Source of the DNA: Gordonia sp. SL306
GTDB lineage: Bacteria > Actinomycetota > Actinomycetes > Mycobacteriales > Mycobacteriaceae
NCBI RefSeq assembly: GCF_026625785.1
Contig: NZ_CP113063.1
Span: forward strand, 1,798,001 to 1,862,000
Direction of reading: 5' to 3'
DNA: 64,000 nucleotides
The notes beneath the pieces are model-generated. The model made no database searches and was not told the origin of the DNA. It was given only the letters and a program-made list of their open reading frames with translations. The translations under genes and the position numbers were made by a program. This document shows, one piece after another, positions 1 through 9,097 of this stretch; the first letter of the stretch is position 1; each line of letters begins with the position of its first letter.

Positions 1-1
1 C

Positions 2-289
2 GACCTTCAGAGCGTGGCCGACTTCGCCGTGGCGCTGGATCGTCTGACCGGCCGCCGACCAGAGTGCGTGCTACTGGATCTGCTGCAGGTACGTTTCCTC
101 AGCACCTCCGGACTGGCGGTGCTCGGCCAGTTCTGCGATGACGCCGCTGGACGTCACATACCGGTTGCCGTCGCCTGCGGTCGTGCCGTCGCGCGGCCCG
201 TCGAGGCATGCCGCCTCGACGACGCGATCGATCTCCATGATTCGTTGGCGGCAGCCGGCAGGTCACTCACCTCGGTCGAGTTCCGCTGA
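2..289 (+). CDS. STAS-domain anti-anti-sigma factor, 5' partial
   Basis: Only the C-terminal part of this gene is in the window; the frame is open from the first bases. The visible ~95 residues have the STAS pattern: a hydrophobic strand (CVLLDLLQVRFLSTSGLAVL), where the Asp-x-x-x-Val-x-Phe-x-Ser-x-Ser-Gly motif marks the phosphorylation-site loop of SpoIIAA/RsbV antagonists, followed by a helix and a strand (IPVAVACG). Such proteins bind and release anti-sigma kinases. An anti-sigma-like ATPase lies tail to tail downstream on the opposite strand, overlapping by 23 bases, so a functional pair is plausible although they are not co-transcribed. A GTG at 14 is in frame but is probably internal. 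Confidence 0.75.
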   Translation, partial: DLQSVADFAVALDRLTGRRPECVLLDLLQVRFLSTSGLAVLGQFCDDAAGRHIPVAVACGRAVARPVEACRLDDAIDLHDSLAAAGRSLTSVEFR

Positions 290-719
290 GCAATTTGGCC
301 AATCGAACCGTGACATCACGGCGGTGGGGGTCGTCGACGTAGGTGACCGCGTGAGCATCGGTCACCGTCTCCACCACATGCCAGCCGAAACCGGCCGTGT
401 CCAGTTCGATGGCGGGCTCGATCGCGCCCGCCACCTCGCCGACGAACCCAGCCTCTCCGACGAGTAGTGAGACGCGCAGGCGACCGGCGTCGACCGACGC
501 CACGATGAGTTGCGAGCAGACCTCGTCGACCGCGAGTTGGATGTCGGCGACGTCGTCGATGGTCCAGTCGTCGGCATAGAGGGTGCCTTCCACCACTGCT
601 CGGACGATCTGGAGTCTGTCGGCTCGTGCAGGCACACTCAACTCCACGGGCAGATCCGCCGACTGCGCGACGTCGTCGATGACGCGGTGGTCATCGGTGA
701 TGTTGCGGTTCTCGGTCAC
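267..719 (-). CDS. Anti-sigma regulatory factor, RsbW-like HATPase_c_2
   Basis: 150 residues, the usual size for a stand-alone RsbW/SpoIIAB-type serine kinase. After an N-terminal extension, the middle holds the N-box-like segment (DIQLAVDEVCSQLI), where Glu and nearby residues coordinate Mg-ATP. A glycine-containing segment (DTAGFGWHVVETVTDA) corresponds to the weakly conserved G1 box of this family. By family knowledge it would sequester a sigma factor until de-repressed by a STAS antagonist. The convergent neighbour at 2..289 is such an antagonist. No sigma factor gene is visible nearby. The classical Asn of the N-box is replaced by Gln/Ser, so kinase activity is uncertain. Confidence 0.72.
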   Translation of the reverse strand: MTENRNITDDHRVIDDVAQSADLPVELSVPARADRLQIVRAVVEGTLYADDWTIDDVADIQLAVDEVCSQLIVASVDAGRLRVSLLVGEAGFVGEVAGAIEPAIELDTAGFGWHVVETVTDAHAVTYVDDPHRRDVTVRLAKLLSGTRPR

Positions 720-842
720 TGCGTGCTCTCCTCACCCGCGACAATCATCTCGCCGCAGTCATACCCCCACGTCGCCGGGCTGAAACCCCCGGGTCCGTCC
801 GCCTTCGGTTTGGCATGAGCATTCATTGGGAACAAGAGATGC

Positions 843-1574
843 ATGACGCTCAGTTGTGATGCCCAAGTACCAGGAGGATTGGGACTCCCGATCTCTACCG
901 ACATGGTCTACCGGCCACAGGAAGACTCGCAACTGTTGGCCGACGCAGTCCGGCGGTCCGGTCGTGTCCCCGGGGCCCGGGCAGCGGACCTGTGCACCGG
1001 AACCGGCGTCGTCGCCATCGAGATGGCCCGACTGGGCGCCGCCTCGGTGCTCGCGATCGATTCGTGCCCGGGCGCCGCACAGACCGCTGCCGCGCAATGC
1101 CGGAAGGCTTCCGACATCGTCACGGTCGAGCATCGCGATCTCAACGACCTCACCGGCCGGGACACCTTCGACCTCGTGACCTGCAATCCGCCTTATGTAC
1201 CGACGCCGCTCGACCTGGACGTCACCGACGAGTACGCCGGGCCCCGGAACGCCTGGGATGGTGGGCCCGACGGCCGGTCGGTGCTCGATCCGCTGTGCGC
1301 AGGCGCCGCCGAACTGCTGAATCCCGGCGGAACTCTCCTGCTCGTACAATCGGAGTTCGCCGACCCGGCCGAAACTGTCGTGGCACTGCGTTGTAGCGGC
1401 CTCCGTGCCGACATCGTGGCGCGGCGTCGTGTTCCGTTCGGTCCCGTACTCACCGCCCAGGCCGCCTGGTTCGAGGAACTCGGGCTCCTCGACACCGATC
1501 GTCGGGTAGAGGAACTCGTCGTCATTCGCGCCGACCGGCCATCCACATCTGCGGCGCCGCGAGGTCATCGATGA
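843..1574 (+). CDS. HemK2/PrmC-type class I methyltransferase
   Basis: 243 residues. The segment ADLCTGTGVVAIEMARLG is SAM-binding motif I, and CNPPYVPTP is the (D/N)PPY catalytic motif that in PrmC/HemK2/MTQ2 enzymes positions a glutamine or other amide/amine substrate. The block MVYRPQEDSQLL, typical of the HemK2 N terminus, starts at 903. A GGAGGA element at 871-876 suggests initiation near 879-903 rather than at the ATG at 843, so the first ~20 residues are doubtful. The stop overlaps the start of the CDGSH gene (ATGA), so the two are translationally coupled. With the iron-containing redox enzyme downstream this forms a trio whose shared job is unknown. Confidence 0.8.
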   Translation: MTLSCDAQVPGGLGLPISTDMVYRPQEDSQLLADAVRRSGRVPGARAADLCTGTGVVAIEMARLGAASVLAIDSCPGAAQTAAAQCRKASDIVTVEHRDLNDLTGRDTFDLVTCNPPYVPTPLDLDVTDEYAGPRNAWDGGPDGRSVLDPLCAGAAELLNPGGTLLLVQSEFADPAETVVALRCSGLRADIVARRRVPFGPVLTAQAAWFEELGLLDTDRRVEELVVIRADRPSTSAAPRGHR

Positions 1575-1780
1575 GCGGCTCGTCCACACCGACTCGCGTC
1601 CGGGTGGTGCGAGGTGGACCGATGCTGGTGTCCGGACCGGTGGACATCGAGATGCCGGACGGATCGCACGTCCGGTCCGACCGGTTCACGGTCGCGGTGT
1701 GCGCATGCGGCCGCAGCCGGCGATACCCGCTGTGCGACACCAGCCATCGGCGTCGCATCCGAGCCGACGATGCAGGCTGA
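1571..1780 (+). CDS. CDGSH-type iron-sulfur protein
   Basis: 69 residues with one CDGSH-type cluster motif near the C terminus: C-A-C-G-R-S ... P-L-C-D-T-S-H, i.e. three Cys and one His as expected for a pH-labile 2Fe-2S cluster. The consensus Gly after Cys-Asp is Thr here. The rest is a short beta-rich segment. It overlaps the upstream methyltransferase gene by four bases (ATGA) and converges on the iron-containing redox enzyme gene six bases further on. Redox or iron-sulfur transfer roles are known for the family. The specific partner is inferred only from context. Confidence 0.85.
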   Translation: MSGSSTPTRVRVVRGGPMLVSGPVDIEMPDGSHVRSDRFTVAVCACGRSRRYPLCDTSHRRRIRADDAG

Positions 1781-1785
1781 GACCG

Positions 1786-2781
1786 TCACACGAGGACGGT
1801 GCCCTGCTCCCAGACTGACCGCAGACCCCGGTCGAAGGCGTCCTCCACCAACAGGAACCCACGGATTCCGAACACGACATCCGCCTCCAGATCCGGCTCG
1901 GCGCGCACGAGTTCGCCCACGACGTCGTGCCGTAGGATCTGCTCGTGGACAGCGTCCGCCTCGACGTGCTCGGCATAGAAGTGTCGGCACGTCTCCGGGG
2001 CGTCGAGACGTTCGAGACCGGACAACAATCGCTGCGAGCCCGGCGGCGATGTGATCTCGGTGGCGGCGAGGTGTCCGACCGTGGCCCCGCGCAGGGATCG
2101 ATGTAAACCGAAGAGTGACATGAGGTTCACCGGAGCCAGCGCCCATCCGGGCGCACCGTCGAGATAGGCGAGATAGTCGGGGCGCAGGTCTGCCGCCGCC
2201 AACAGATCCGCGAACAGCTCTTGGTGAACCGCTTCTGCACGGCCCCCACCGAATTCATCGAATTCGACCGCGACGTACGCAGCCTTCGCGGCGCCCCGCA
2301 GCCGCGGGATGGCCCATGCGTGGGGGTCGGCCTCTTTGAGGTGATAGAGCGACCGCATCGCGAACATGTCACGGAACTGCTGCCAGGAACCGCTGTCGCG
2401 CAGGATGAACGAGACACCGTCGCCGTCGGCGGGCTCGACGCACAGCCGGTTCATCTCGGTGTGTGCCGACGAGAAATCGTCGGCCGGCCCGACATCGGTA
2501 TGCACCGCATCCAGGAAGTGCCGCTCGAGTTCCCGACGGAACGTGAGGATCTCAGGATCCCATTCCCGGTCATCGGGCACCCCGGCCCATCCCGCGTAAT
2601 GCATCTCGTAGGCGATGTAGAGCGCGAGCTGCAGATCGTCCCCGTAGGGGTCTGACGAACCCACAGTCGGCGAGCCGAGGGGATGGCCATCCTCGAGCGT
2701 CTCGATCAGCGCTGAGGACAAGGCGCCGCACGATGGCGGCAATTCGGCCGTCACCGCGTGGCCGCGACGATCAGCAAGCAT
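1786..2781 (-). CDS. Iron-containing redox enzyme family protein (heme-oxygenase-like fold)
   Basis: 331 residues from the ATG at 2781, which has a GAGAGG ribosome-binding site; the frame stays open to 2856 but has no better start. The signature blocks are EFDEFGGGRAEAVHQELF and HFYAEHVEADAVHEQI. Both are rich in Glu/His pairs that would bind a non-heme di-iron centre in the heme-oxygenase-like diiron oxidase (HDO) superfamily. Members of that superfamily carry out N-oxygenation, desaturation or C-C cleavage; the substrate here cannot be read from sequence. It is tail to tail with the methyltransferase and CDGSH genes. Confidence 0.75.
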   Translation of the reverse strand: MLADRRGHAVTAELPPSCGALSSALIETLEDGHPLGSPTVGSSDPYGDDLQLALYIAYEMHYAGWAGVPDDREWDPEILTFRRELERHFLDAVHTDVGPADDFSSAHTEMNRLCVEPADGDGVSFILRDSGSWQQFRDMFAMRSLYHLKEADPHAWAIPRLRGAAKAAYVAVEFDEFGGGRAEAVHQELFADLLAAADLRPDYLAYLDGAPGWALAPVNLMSLFGLHRSLRGATVGHLAATEITSPPGSQRLLSGLERLDAPETCRHFYAEHVEADAVHEQILRHDVVGELVRAEPDLEADVVFGIRGFLLVEDAFDRGLRSVWEQGTVLV

Positions 2782-2880
2782 TGGAGAACCTCTCGCGGGC
2801 AGACGGTGGTGGCACGCGACTACCCGATCGGGCCGGTCGCCAAACACCACCGCCACCGACGAGCCTACCTACTGGACGCA

Positions 2881-3063
2881 TCAATCCGGCGGTTCCGCAT
2901 CCCCGGCTGCGGGCGAAGCCGGATCGCCGGTTCCCGAGTCGGTCGCCGCGGCCGGATCGACGTGGGGTTTGTCATCCGGATCGGGGACGTCTACATGCTC
3001 GTCCTCGAGCTCGTCGACGGTTTCACGCGCGCCGCGCACATCGTCGGGAGTCTTATCCGGCAT
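2881..3063 (-). CDS. Small acidic disordered protein
   Basis: 60 residues beginning MPDKTPDDVRGARETVDE. It is dominated by Asp, Glu, Pro, Ala and Thr, with no hydrophobic core, signal or transmembrane segment, so it is probably disordered. The start at 3063 overlaps the 3' end of the next small gene upstream on the same strand (stop 3053-3055), which suggests translational coupling. No family recognised. The compositional bias and the overlapping pair make a real gene pair more likely than chance, but expression is unproven. Confidence 0.45.
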   Translation of the reverse strand: MPDKTPDDVRGARETVDELEDEHVDVPDPDDKPHVDPAAATDSGTGDPASPAAGDAEPPD

Positions 3064-3214
3064 CGTCGACCTCGCTCTTGCGTGCCACCTCAGGGGCGAC
3101 CTCCCGCGTCGCCATACCGCCGTTGCCGTCGTTGTCGGCGGGTCCCGGGTGGAGCACATCCCGTGTATCACCCGACGTCGGCTCGGTCGAATCGGTGTCT
3201 GGTTCCCTCGTCAT
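3053..3214 (-). CDS. Small hydrophilic protein of unknown function
   Basis: 53 residues from an ATG at 3214 preceded by a good AAGGAGAG ribosome-binding site about six bases upstream. The product is rich in Asp, Glu, Thr, Gly and Pro (MTREPDTDSTEPTSGDTRD...) and has no recognised domain. It overlaps the following small gene by 11 bases. The strong ribosome-binding site is the main reason to accept it. No function can be proposed. Confidence 0.5.
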   Translation of the reverse strand: MTREPDTDSTEPTSGDTRDVLHPGPADNDGNGGMATREVAPEVARKSEVDDAG

Positions 3215-3473
3215 CGCAACTCTCCTTCGGTTGTCGGGACCGCGTGACGGACGTCTTCCCCGGACGGCCACCCGAGCTGAACGATTGAACTCCGGCAGCC
3301 CGACCCCGCGAGATCACGCGGCACAAAGGCGGCTGGACTCCAGACATACCCAAGATGCGGCCCGGTCAAACAGGAGGCACGCACAGCTCGAATGTTTGGC
3401 GCCGACCGATAGTGGGCACTCACGCACGGCCAACGAATGCGGGCCACGCAAACAATTTTGAGAGAAGGCCACT

Positions 3474-3665
3474 ATGGCGGTCACCCCGAAGAAGCCGGCC
3501 TATTCTTCGGGAGCGTCCGACGTGGCGCCGAAGCTCGACTCCGCAACGTCCAACGACGTGGTTTGGCCTGATCCCTCGCCGCTACGCGATTGGTGGACCT
3601 CGGTCATGGACTCCGGTCAGGACACTTCCGACGAGTCAGATCACGATGTCGGGGAGACCACGTGA
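3474..3665 (+). CDS. Small Trp-containing acidic protein
   Basis: 63 residues from an ATG with a GAGAAGG site 8 bases upstream. A Lys-rich N terminus (MAVTPKKPAYSS) is followed by a Trp-containing central stretch (VVWPDPSPLRDWWTSVMD) and an acidic tail. No family recognised, no signal peptide. It is the last clear gene before the hairpin at 3732-3757. A possible 31-codon frame (3646-3741, MSGRPREWFEMVWTRLRAEV...) overlaps its end and stops inside that hairpin. Confidence 0.5.
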   Translation: MAVTPKKPAYSSGASDVAPKLDSATSNDVVWPDPSPLRDWWTSVMDSGQDTSDESDHDVGETT

Positions 3666-3731
3666 ATGGTTCGAAATGGTCTGGACCAGACTGCGAGCTG
3701 AAGTGCAGAAACACCTTCCGGGAACCAAGGA

Positions 3732-3757
3732 GGGGCCGTGACCGAAGTCACGGCCCC
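3732..3757 (+). terminator. Rho-independent-type hairpin
   Basis: A perfect 11-bp stem (GGGGCCGTGAC / GTCACGGCCCC) closed by the tetraloop CGAA and followed by GTTCTCG rather than a U-run, as is common in high-GC actinobacteria. It separates the small + strand gene from the convergent monooxygenase gene that ends at 3939 and could act in both directions. Confidence 0.75.
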
Positions 3758-3938
3758 GTTCTCGACATCGGAGTGGCGCCCGGGTTTACACGTCCGCCAC
3801 ACCGGGTAGAACTGAACGCAACCGCGACGATCACCCGGGTGTTCGTCTCGGCCAGATCTCCAAGGTTCTGCGAGCAGCCTTGGAGATCGCCCCCCTTTGC
3901 CTCAGTTTCTGCCTCAGTCGGCCAGCCTCACCGGCACC

Positions 3939-5300
3939 TCAGCTCGCGACTTTGTCCCCCGCCGAACTGAACCGACCGGCCGGCTCGAACCGGCCGAGCA
4001 CATCGTCGGCGGGCTCGCCGGACACCGCCGAAATGAACCCGAGCACATCCTCTCGGCTCTCCAGTGTGAGAAGCGGATTCGGCTCCGAGAGCAGTCCGAA
4101 CAGCGCCGACGCCACATTCGTGTCGACGGCGGCGGCCGGGAACGAGAGCTCGAGGTGGGTGGCGTAGTCCGGATCGCCCAGATAGAGGCGGGTGACCTCG
4201 ACCGCCGCGCGGCCACGCCGTTCCCAGTGCTTCTCGAACTCGGCTTCGAGCCAGTCGGCGCTGAACGCGCCGTCGTGCGCCTTGGCTGCCCTCACCAGCT
4301 CCGCGACCTGGATCAGCGTGTTCTGGGCACCCTGGCCCGCGACCGGGTCCACCGCGATGGCGGTGTCTCCGATCGCGGCGACGACATGCCCGCCGCGGGT
4401 GGTGGACACGGCATGCCGCACCGTCGGGGTGACCGCACCCGTCAGCCATGACACCGGGTCCGACTCGATCACCTTCAGCTGCTCGATCACCGGGGCGTCG
4501 TGCGGAAAGTACCCGGTGAAGATGTCGACGATCGCCGCGCGGGCCGACACGGCGTCGTCGACCTCGTCGATCTTGGGCGCCCACGCTCCGTCGGGCTTTG
4601 CGAAGACGATGAACGACCAGGTCGCGCCGGCATCCTTGTGCAGGAACGGGCCGACGAAGATCTCCCCGTTCTCGCTGTCGAGGTTGAACAGGGAGTGATT
4701 GCCGCCCTCGCTGCTGCGATAGGCGAACGCGTCGGGTCCGTGGTCGAGGCCGGTGAGCGTCACCTGCAGCAGCTTGCGCTGCGGCTCCCGATAGTGCGTC
4801 CGCGACCCGTCGACCGGGAACAACGCCGACAACCCGCCCTTGCCGGTCGCGACCAGCGTGAGATCGTGGGTGCCCGCGATCTCGTCGAGGCGGTCGACGT
4901 CGACCGAACCCACCTCGAAGTGTCCGCCCTGATCGAGGAACCGGCCGAGCCGGTCGTCGGCGCGCAGACGGAGGTCGACCGCCTGGGCGATATAGCCGTA
5001 CTCGGGGTTGAACTCGAGCACATCGGTGCGGTCCTCACCGCTTCCCGAATGCAGCCGGACGCTGATCCCGGTGGTGTTGCCGACGTCGTAGGTGTCCTCG
5101 ATGATCTCCGCGTCCCACTCCCGCGATTTGCCGAACAGCACCCCAACCCCGGTCGGCGGCACCTTGTCGCGCAACGATTCCTGGTCCTTGTCGCTGTAAA
5201 GCGTCACGTCGAAACCCGCTTCGGCGAAGCCCAGTGCCGCACTCGCGCCTGCCAGGCCTGCACCCACGACCCCCACACTCCTGCGTCCCTCGTCTGCCAT
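3939..5300 (-). CDS. FAD-dependent styrene/indole monooxygenase-like oxidoreductase (StyA type)
   Basis: 453 residues. The N terminus has the Rossmann FAD motif GVVGAGLAGASAALGFAEAG. The middle has the ATG-type segment DLTLVATGKGGLSALFP, and the C-terminal half has IGDTAIAVDPVAGQGAQN, the second FAD-contacting GD motif of the PHBH/StyA class. Order, spacing and length match styrene monooxygenase oxygenase components, which epoxidise styrene or indole using FADH2 from a separate reductase. No StyB-like flavin reductase gene adjoins it, so electrons must come from elsewhere. It is divergent from the acyltransferase gene, and the ~200-base gap between them holds both promoters. Substrate unknown. 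Confidence 0.78.
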   Translation of the reverse strand: MADEGRRSVGVVGAGLAGASAALGFAEAGFDVTLYSDKDQESLRDKVPPTGVGVLFGKSREWDAEIIEDTYDVGNTTGISVRLHSGSGEDRTDVLEFNPEYGYIAQAVDLRLRADDRLGRFLDQGGHFEVGSVDVDRLDEIAGTHDLTLVATGKGGLSALFPVDGSRTHYREPQRKLLQVTLTGLDHGPDAFAYRSSEGGNHSLFNLDSENGEIFVGPFLHKDAGATWSFIVFAKPDGAWAPKIDEVDDAVSARAAIVDIFTGYFPHDAPVIEQLKVIESDPVSWLTGAVTPTVRHAVSTTRGGHVVAAIGDTAIAVDPVAGQGAQNTLIQVAELVRAAKAHDGAFSADWLEAEFEKHWERRGRAAVEVTRLYLGDPDYATHLELSFPAAAVDTNVASALFGLLSEPNPLLTLESREDVLGFISAVSGEPADDVLGRFEPAGRFSSAGDKVAS

Positions 5301-5499
5301 GCCGTTCCCCTTTGCTCGTCGCTGTCCCGGTGTCTCCGGCGGCCGATGCCGTCGGCGTCAGCGTGCCTGCGGACGCCGGCCGGCTGAAGGGTTAGGCGCA
5401 GGGCGCGCATATCGGTGCCGCACCTTTTCCCGATATGCCTGCGTCTACACGGCGCCTGGTCACCGGAATCACCTCCGGGGCCAAGTAGCATCCCTGCCT

Positions 5500-7639
5500 G
5501 TGAGCACGGCCGTAACCACCCCGACCGCGACGCCCAACGAGGACGCCGCAACCGGCAACACGTCCGGTTACCGGCTGGATCTCGACGGACTGCGCGGGAT
5601 CGCGATCGCCCTCGTCGCGATCTTTCATGTGTGGTTCGGACGCGTCTCCGGCGGCGTCGACGTGTTCCTGACGCTGTCGGGTTACTTCTTCGTCGCGTCG
5701 CTGCTCAAGCACGTCATCGCCACCCAACCCGCATCAGTGCCGTGGCGGACCGCGATCAACCCGTGGCCGCGGTTCTCGCGCCTCGTACGCCGCTTGCTCC
5801 CGGCGCTGCTGGTGATCCTGGTCGTCATCACCGCGCTCATCGCCCTGGTGATGCCGAAGACGCGGTGGGGACCGCTCGGTTCCGAGGTGCAGGCCAGTGC
5901 GCTCTACTACCAGAACTGGCATCTGGCGCTCGATTCACAGGACTATCAGGCCGCGGACTCCGCCAACAGCCCGATGCAGCACCTCTGGTCGATGTCGATG
6001 CAGGGACAGTTCTTCGTCCTGACACTGCTGTGCGCCCTCGCCCTCGGCGGTCTGCTGCGCGCCATGTCCCGACGGTTCACCGCACTGTCGAATCCCTCGG
6101 TGATCCGCGGCATCGTCGGGTTCAGCCTCCTCGCGGTGGCCCTGGTCTCATTCGCCTGGGCCAATCACCGACACTCGGTGAACCAGCCATTCAACTACTA
6201 CGACACCGTCGCACGGCTCTGGGAACCATTGGTCGGAGGCCTGCTCGCGATCTGGATGCCGCGCCTCGCGCTACGCCCGTGGATGCGCAACGTCCTCGGC
6301 GTCGTCGCACTGGCACTGATCGTCACCTGCGGCTGGTGGATCGCGGGGGTGCAGGAGTACCCCGGCGTCATGGCGCTCGTGCCCGTCGGTGCGACGCTGC
6401 TCCTGATCTGGACGGGCTCGACCGCGACCCGTCCCGACTCCACGGCCGGGCCGAGTTCGGTCAGCAACGCCCTCGCACATCCGCGTCTCGTCTGGCTCGG
6501 CTCCATCGCCTACGCGCTCTATCTGTGGCACTGGCCGCTGCTGATCTTCTATCTGGCCTGGCGGTATCAGGACGACGTGAACTGGCTGGAGGGCACAGCC
6601 ATCCTGGCGATCTCCGTGGTGCTGGCCTGGGCGACCACCAAGTTCATCGAGACACCCTTGCGCGCCGGGCGGTCGAGCGGGCTCGGACAGCGATATCGGC
6701 GGGTACTTCTCGCGCTCGTCCTGATCACCTCCGTCGTCGCGGGTTCGACCGTCGTCATCTGGCAGCGAAACGCGGCCAACGCCACCGTCAACACCGAGAA
6801 CCTCGACACCCGCCTGTATCCCGGGGCCCGCGCCTACCTCGACGGCGCACCGGTTCCGAAGGTCGACCCGCAGCCGAGCCCCGAGGTGGTCGACAAGGAC
6901 TGGCCGATCACCTCGTACGACTCGGTCATCAGCGGCTGGAAGGACCCGTCGATCAAGGTCGGGGTCTACGGGGACAAGAACGCCACCCGAACCGTCGCGC
7001 TGGTGGGAGGTTCGCACGCCGAATACTGGATCACCGCACTCGACGCCATCGGGAAACGACGCGGATTCAAGGTGACCACCTACCTCAAGGTGGGGTGTGC
7101 CCTGACCACGAGTCACGTCTTCATCTGGTTCGGCCAGAAGTACTACCAGTGCAACGACTGGTCGAAGCGGGTGATGACCCGACTCGCCGCCGACAAAGCC
7201 CGACGTCGTCTTCACCAACTCCACCCGCCCGGTGGAAGGCAGGGGGGCTCGCGGCGACTACGTCCCGCAGGACTACGAGGACATCTTCGCGCAGTTCCGG
7301 GATCGTGGACAGCGCGTGATCGCGGTGCGGGACAACCCGTGGGCGCACGGCCAACTCAAGCCGCCGGAATGTCTGGCCGAGGGCAAGAAGCCACAGGTCT
7401 GCGGAGTGTCGCGGGACATCGCGATGGCACCGACCGACCCGGCACAGGCCATCGCCCCCCGGTTCCCGAACACGACCTTCCTCGACTACACCGATGCCAT
7501 GTGCGGGCCGACCTACTGTCCGGCCGTCGTCGGCAACATCGTCGTCTGGCACGACTTCCACCATCTGTCGGCGACGTTCGTGCGCAGTCTCACCCCCGCC
7601 GTCGAGGCCGATCTCGCAAAGTCACTGCACTGGTGGTGA
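5500..7639 (+). pseudogene. Acyltransferase 3-SGNH (OatA-like) envelope O-acyltransferase, frameshifted
   Basis: The most likely start is the GTG at 5500 (VSTAVTTPTATPNED). The N-terminal ~390 residues form the multi-pass acyltransferase-3 domain (YRLDLDGLRGIAIALVAIFH, then many hydrophobic helices). After a linker comes an extracytoplasmic SGNH/hydrolase-like domain with GGSHAEYW, the position of the catalytic Ser block. The frame breaks at 7195-7197: three A residues where two would keep the frame. Dropping one A restores ...DKPDVVFTNSTRPVEG... in the +1 frame, which runs to the TGA at 7637-7639 and contains the catalytic Asp/His segment WHDFHHLSATF. Such enzymes O-acylate peptidoglycan or envelope glycans. 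The lesion is a one-base insertion, either a real recent mutation or an assembly error. Confidence 0.8.
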
Positions 7640-7849
7640 TCCCGGTCACAAGCCGATGAGTCGCGATCGTCGCCGGTCAGCATCTCAGGGTGCCCCCAGA
7701 CTGCGCTGTTAAGGTGTCAACCGATGCTCGTGCTGCGGGCGCCCACGCGGGAGGCGCGGGGCCGCGACCGATCGCCACGAGCTCCGAGGACTCATGGGCG
7801 AGCCCCTCGGAACCGAGAAGTCCATCAACGGTTTGGGGCTGAGACACGC

Positions 7850-9079
7850 GTGACCACCTTTGCGCCGGAGCGAGGTAGCGCCACCATAGAGGGTGCGGGC
7901 ACCGTCGCACGCTCCGGACAGACGGTCCGCCGCGCAGGCCGCAAGGCCTACCTCCACCACCTCGACCTCATTCGGGTCACCACGTTCTCGCTGGTCATCT
8001 TTGTCCACTGTCTGACGCAGACGACCGACGAGTTCACCAGCATGCCGGTCAACACTGCGTCCTTGCTGCTGCATTTCACCCGCAACACCTTCTTCGCGCT
8101 GACCGGCTTCGTGCTGATGTATCAGAACTTCGACAACGCCGACTTCAGCACGACGGGGTTCTGGCGCAAACGCATCAAGTTGGTCATCTTCCCGTACATC
8201 ATCTGGTCGGCGATCTACTGGCTCGTGCAGGAGGTGTGGGCGAAGGACCGGATCGGGGACGTCCTGTCGAATCCGGTCGGGAGCCTCGGCGAGTTCGGCC
8301 GACTGGCCGGCTGGGGACTGTCCGGCTTCCAGATGTACTTCCTGTTCGTGATGCTGCAGGTCTACCTGCTGTTCCCGCTGGTGCTGTGGCTGGTCCGCGC
8401 GACCCGCGGGCACCACGTCACACTTCTGGCGGCCAGCCTCGCCGTGCAGGTCGCGATCAGTGTGACCATCACCTTCTGGCATCCGCCCGCCCCCATCTCC
8501 CAGTACTGGTGGCATCACTACGCGACGTTCATCCCGTACCAGTTCTTCATCTTGTACGGCGCGGTGGCCGCGGTGCATCGCGAGGCCATCGCCCGATGGC
8601 TCGCGGGTAAGGGCTGGTGGCTCTTCGGCGCATTGCTGACGACCGGCATCTTCGCCGTCGGCACGTACCTGGCAGGAGTCTGGTTCGGCGGAAAGCCGGT
8701 GCACGACAGCAACTCCGCCTTTCATCCGACCCTGATCCCCTTCATCATCGTGGCGATCACCTGTCTGTACGCGGCGGCCGCACACTGGGCGAGCAACTGG
8801 CGCGACGTCACGCCGCGGTTCGCCCGGGCCGTCTCCTTCGCCTCCAACCGCTCGTTCGGTGTGTTCCTCGGACATGTGCTGGTGCTGTACTTCGTGCTCA
8901 AGCCGCAGTCCGGCGAGCAGCCCTGGATCCTGGCCACGCTCGGCCAGCCCTGGGGCACGTTGGTCACCTACGTCGCCACCATCGCGGGGGCGCTGCTGCT
9001 GGTGGAGATCCTGCGCCGCGTGCCGGGGTCGCTGTACCTCACCGGGCGCCCTCGGCTGCCGCTCGCGATCAAACGCTGA
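7850..9079 (+). CDS. Membrane acyltransferase 3 family protein
   Basis: About 410 residues from the GTG at 7850. The frame is open back to 7724, but that stretch is Arg/Pro-rich and unlike the family N terminus. The first helix follows the family block YLHHLDLIRVTTFSLVIFVH, where His and Arg are the conserved catalytic residues of acyltransferase-3 enzymes. About ten further hydrophobic helices follow (e.g. FIPYQFFILYGAVAAV, FGVFLGHVLVLYFVL). There is no SGNH domain, unlike the gene upstream. It probably transfers acyl groups to an envelope glycan or lipid. Adjacency to the upstream acyltransferase on the same strand suggests a shared envelope-modification role. Confidence 0.8.
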   Translation: MTTFAPERGSATIEGAGTVARSGQTVRRAGRKAYLHHLDLIRVTTFSLVIFVHCLTQTTDEFTSMPVNTASLLLHFTRNTFFALTGFVLMYQNFDNADFSTTGFWRKRIKLVIFPYIIWSAIYWLVQEVWAKDRIGDVLSNPVGSLGEFGRLAGWGLSGFQMYFLFVMLQVYLLFPLVLWLVRATRGHHVTLLAASLAVQVAISVTITFWHPPAPISQYWWHHYATFIPYQFFILYGAVAAVHREAIARWLAGKGWWLFGALLTTGIFAVGTYLAGVWFGGKPVHDSNSAFHPTLIPFIIVAITCLYAAAAHWASNWRDVTPRFARAVSFASNRSFGVFLGHVLVLYFVLKPQSGEQPWILATLGQPWGTLVTYVATIAGALLLVEILRRVPGSLYLTGRPRLPLAIKR

Positions 9080-9097
9080 TCGGCCTCGCCGACCGAT

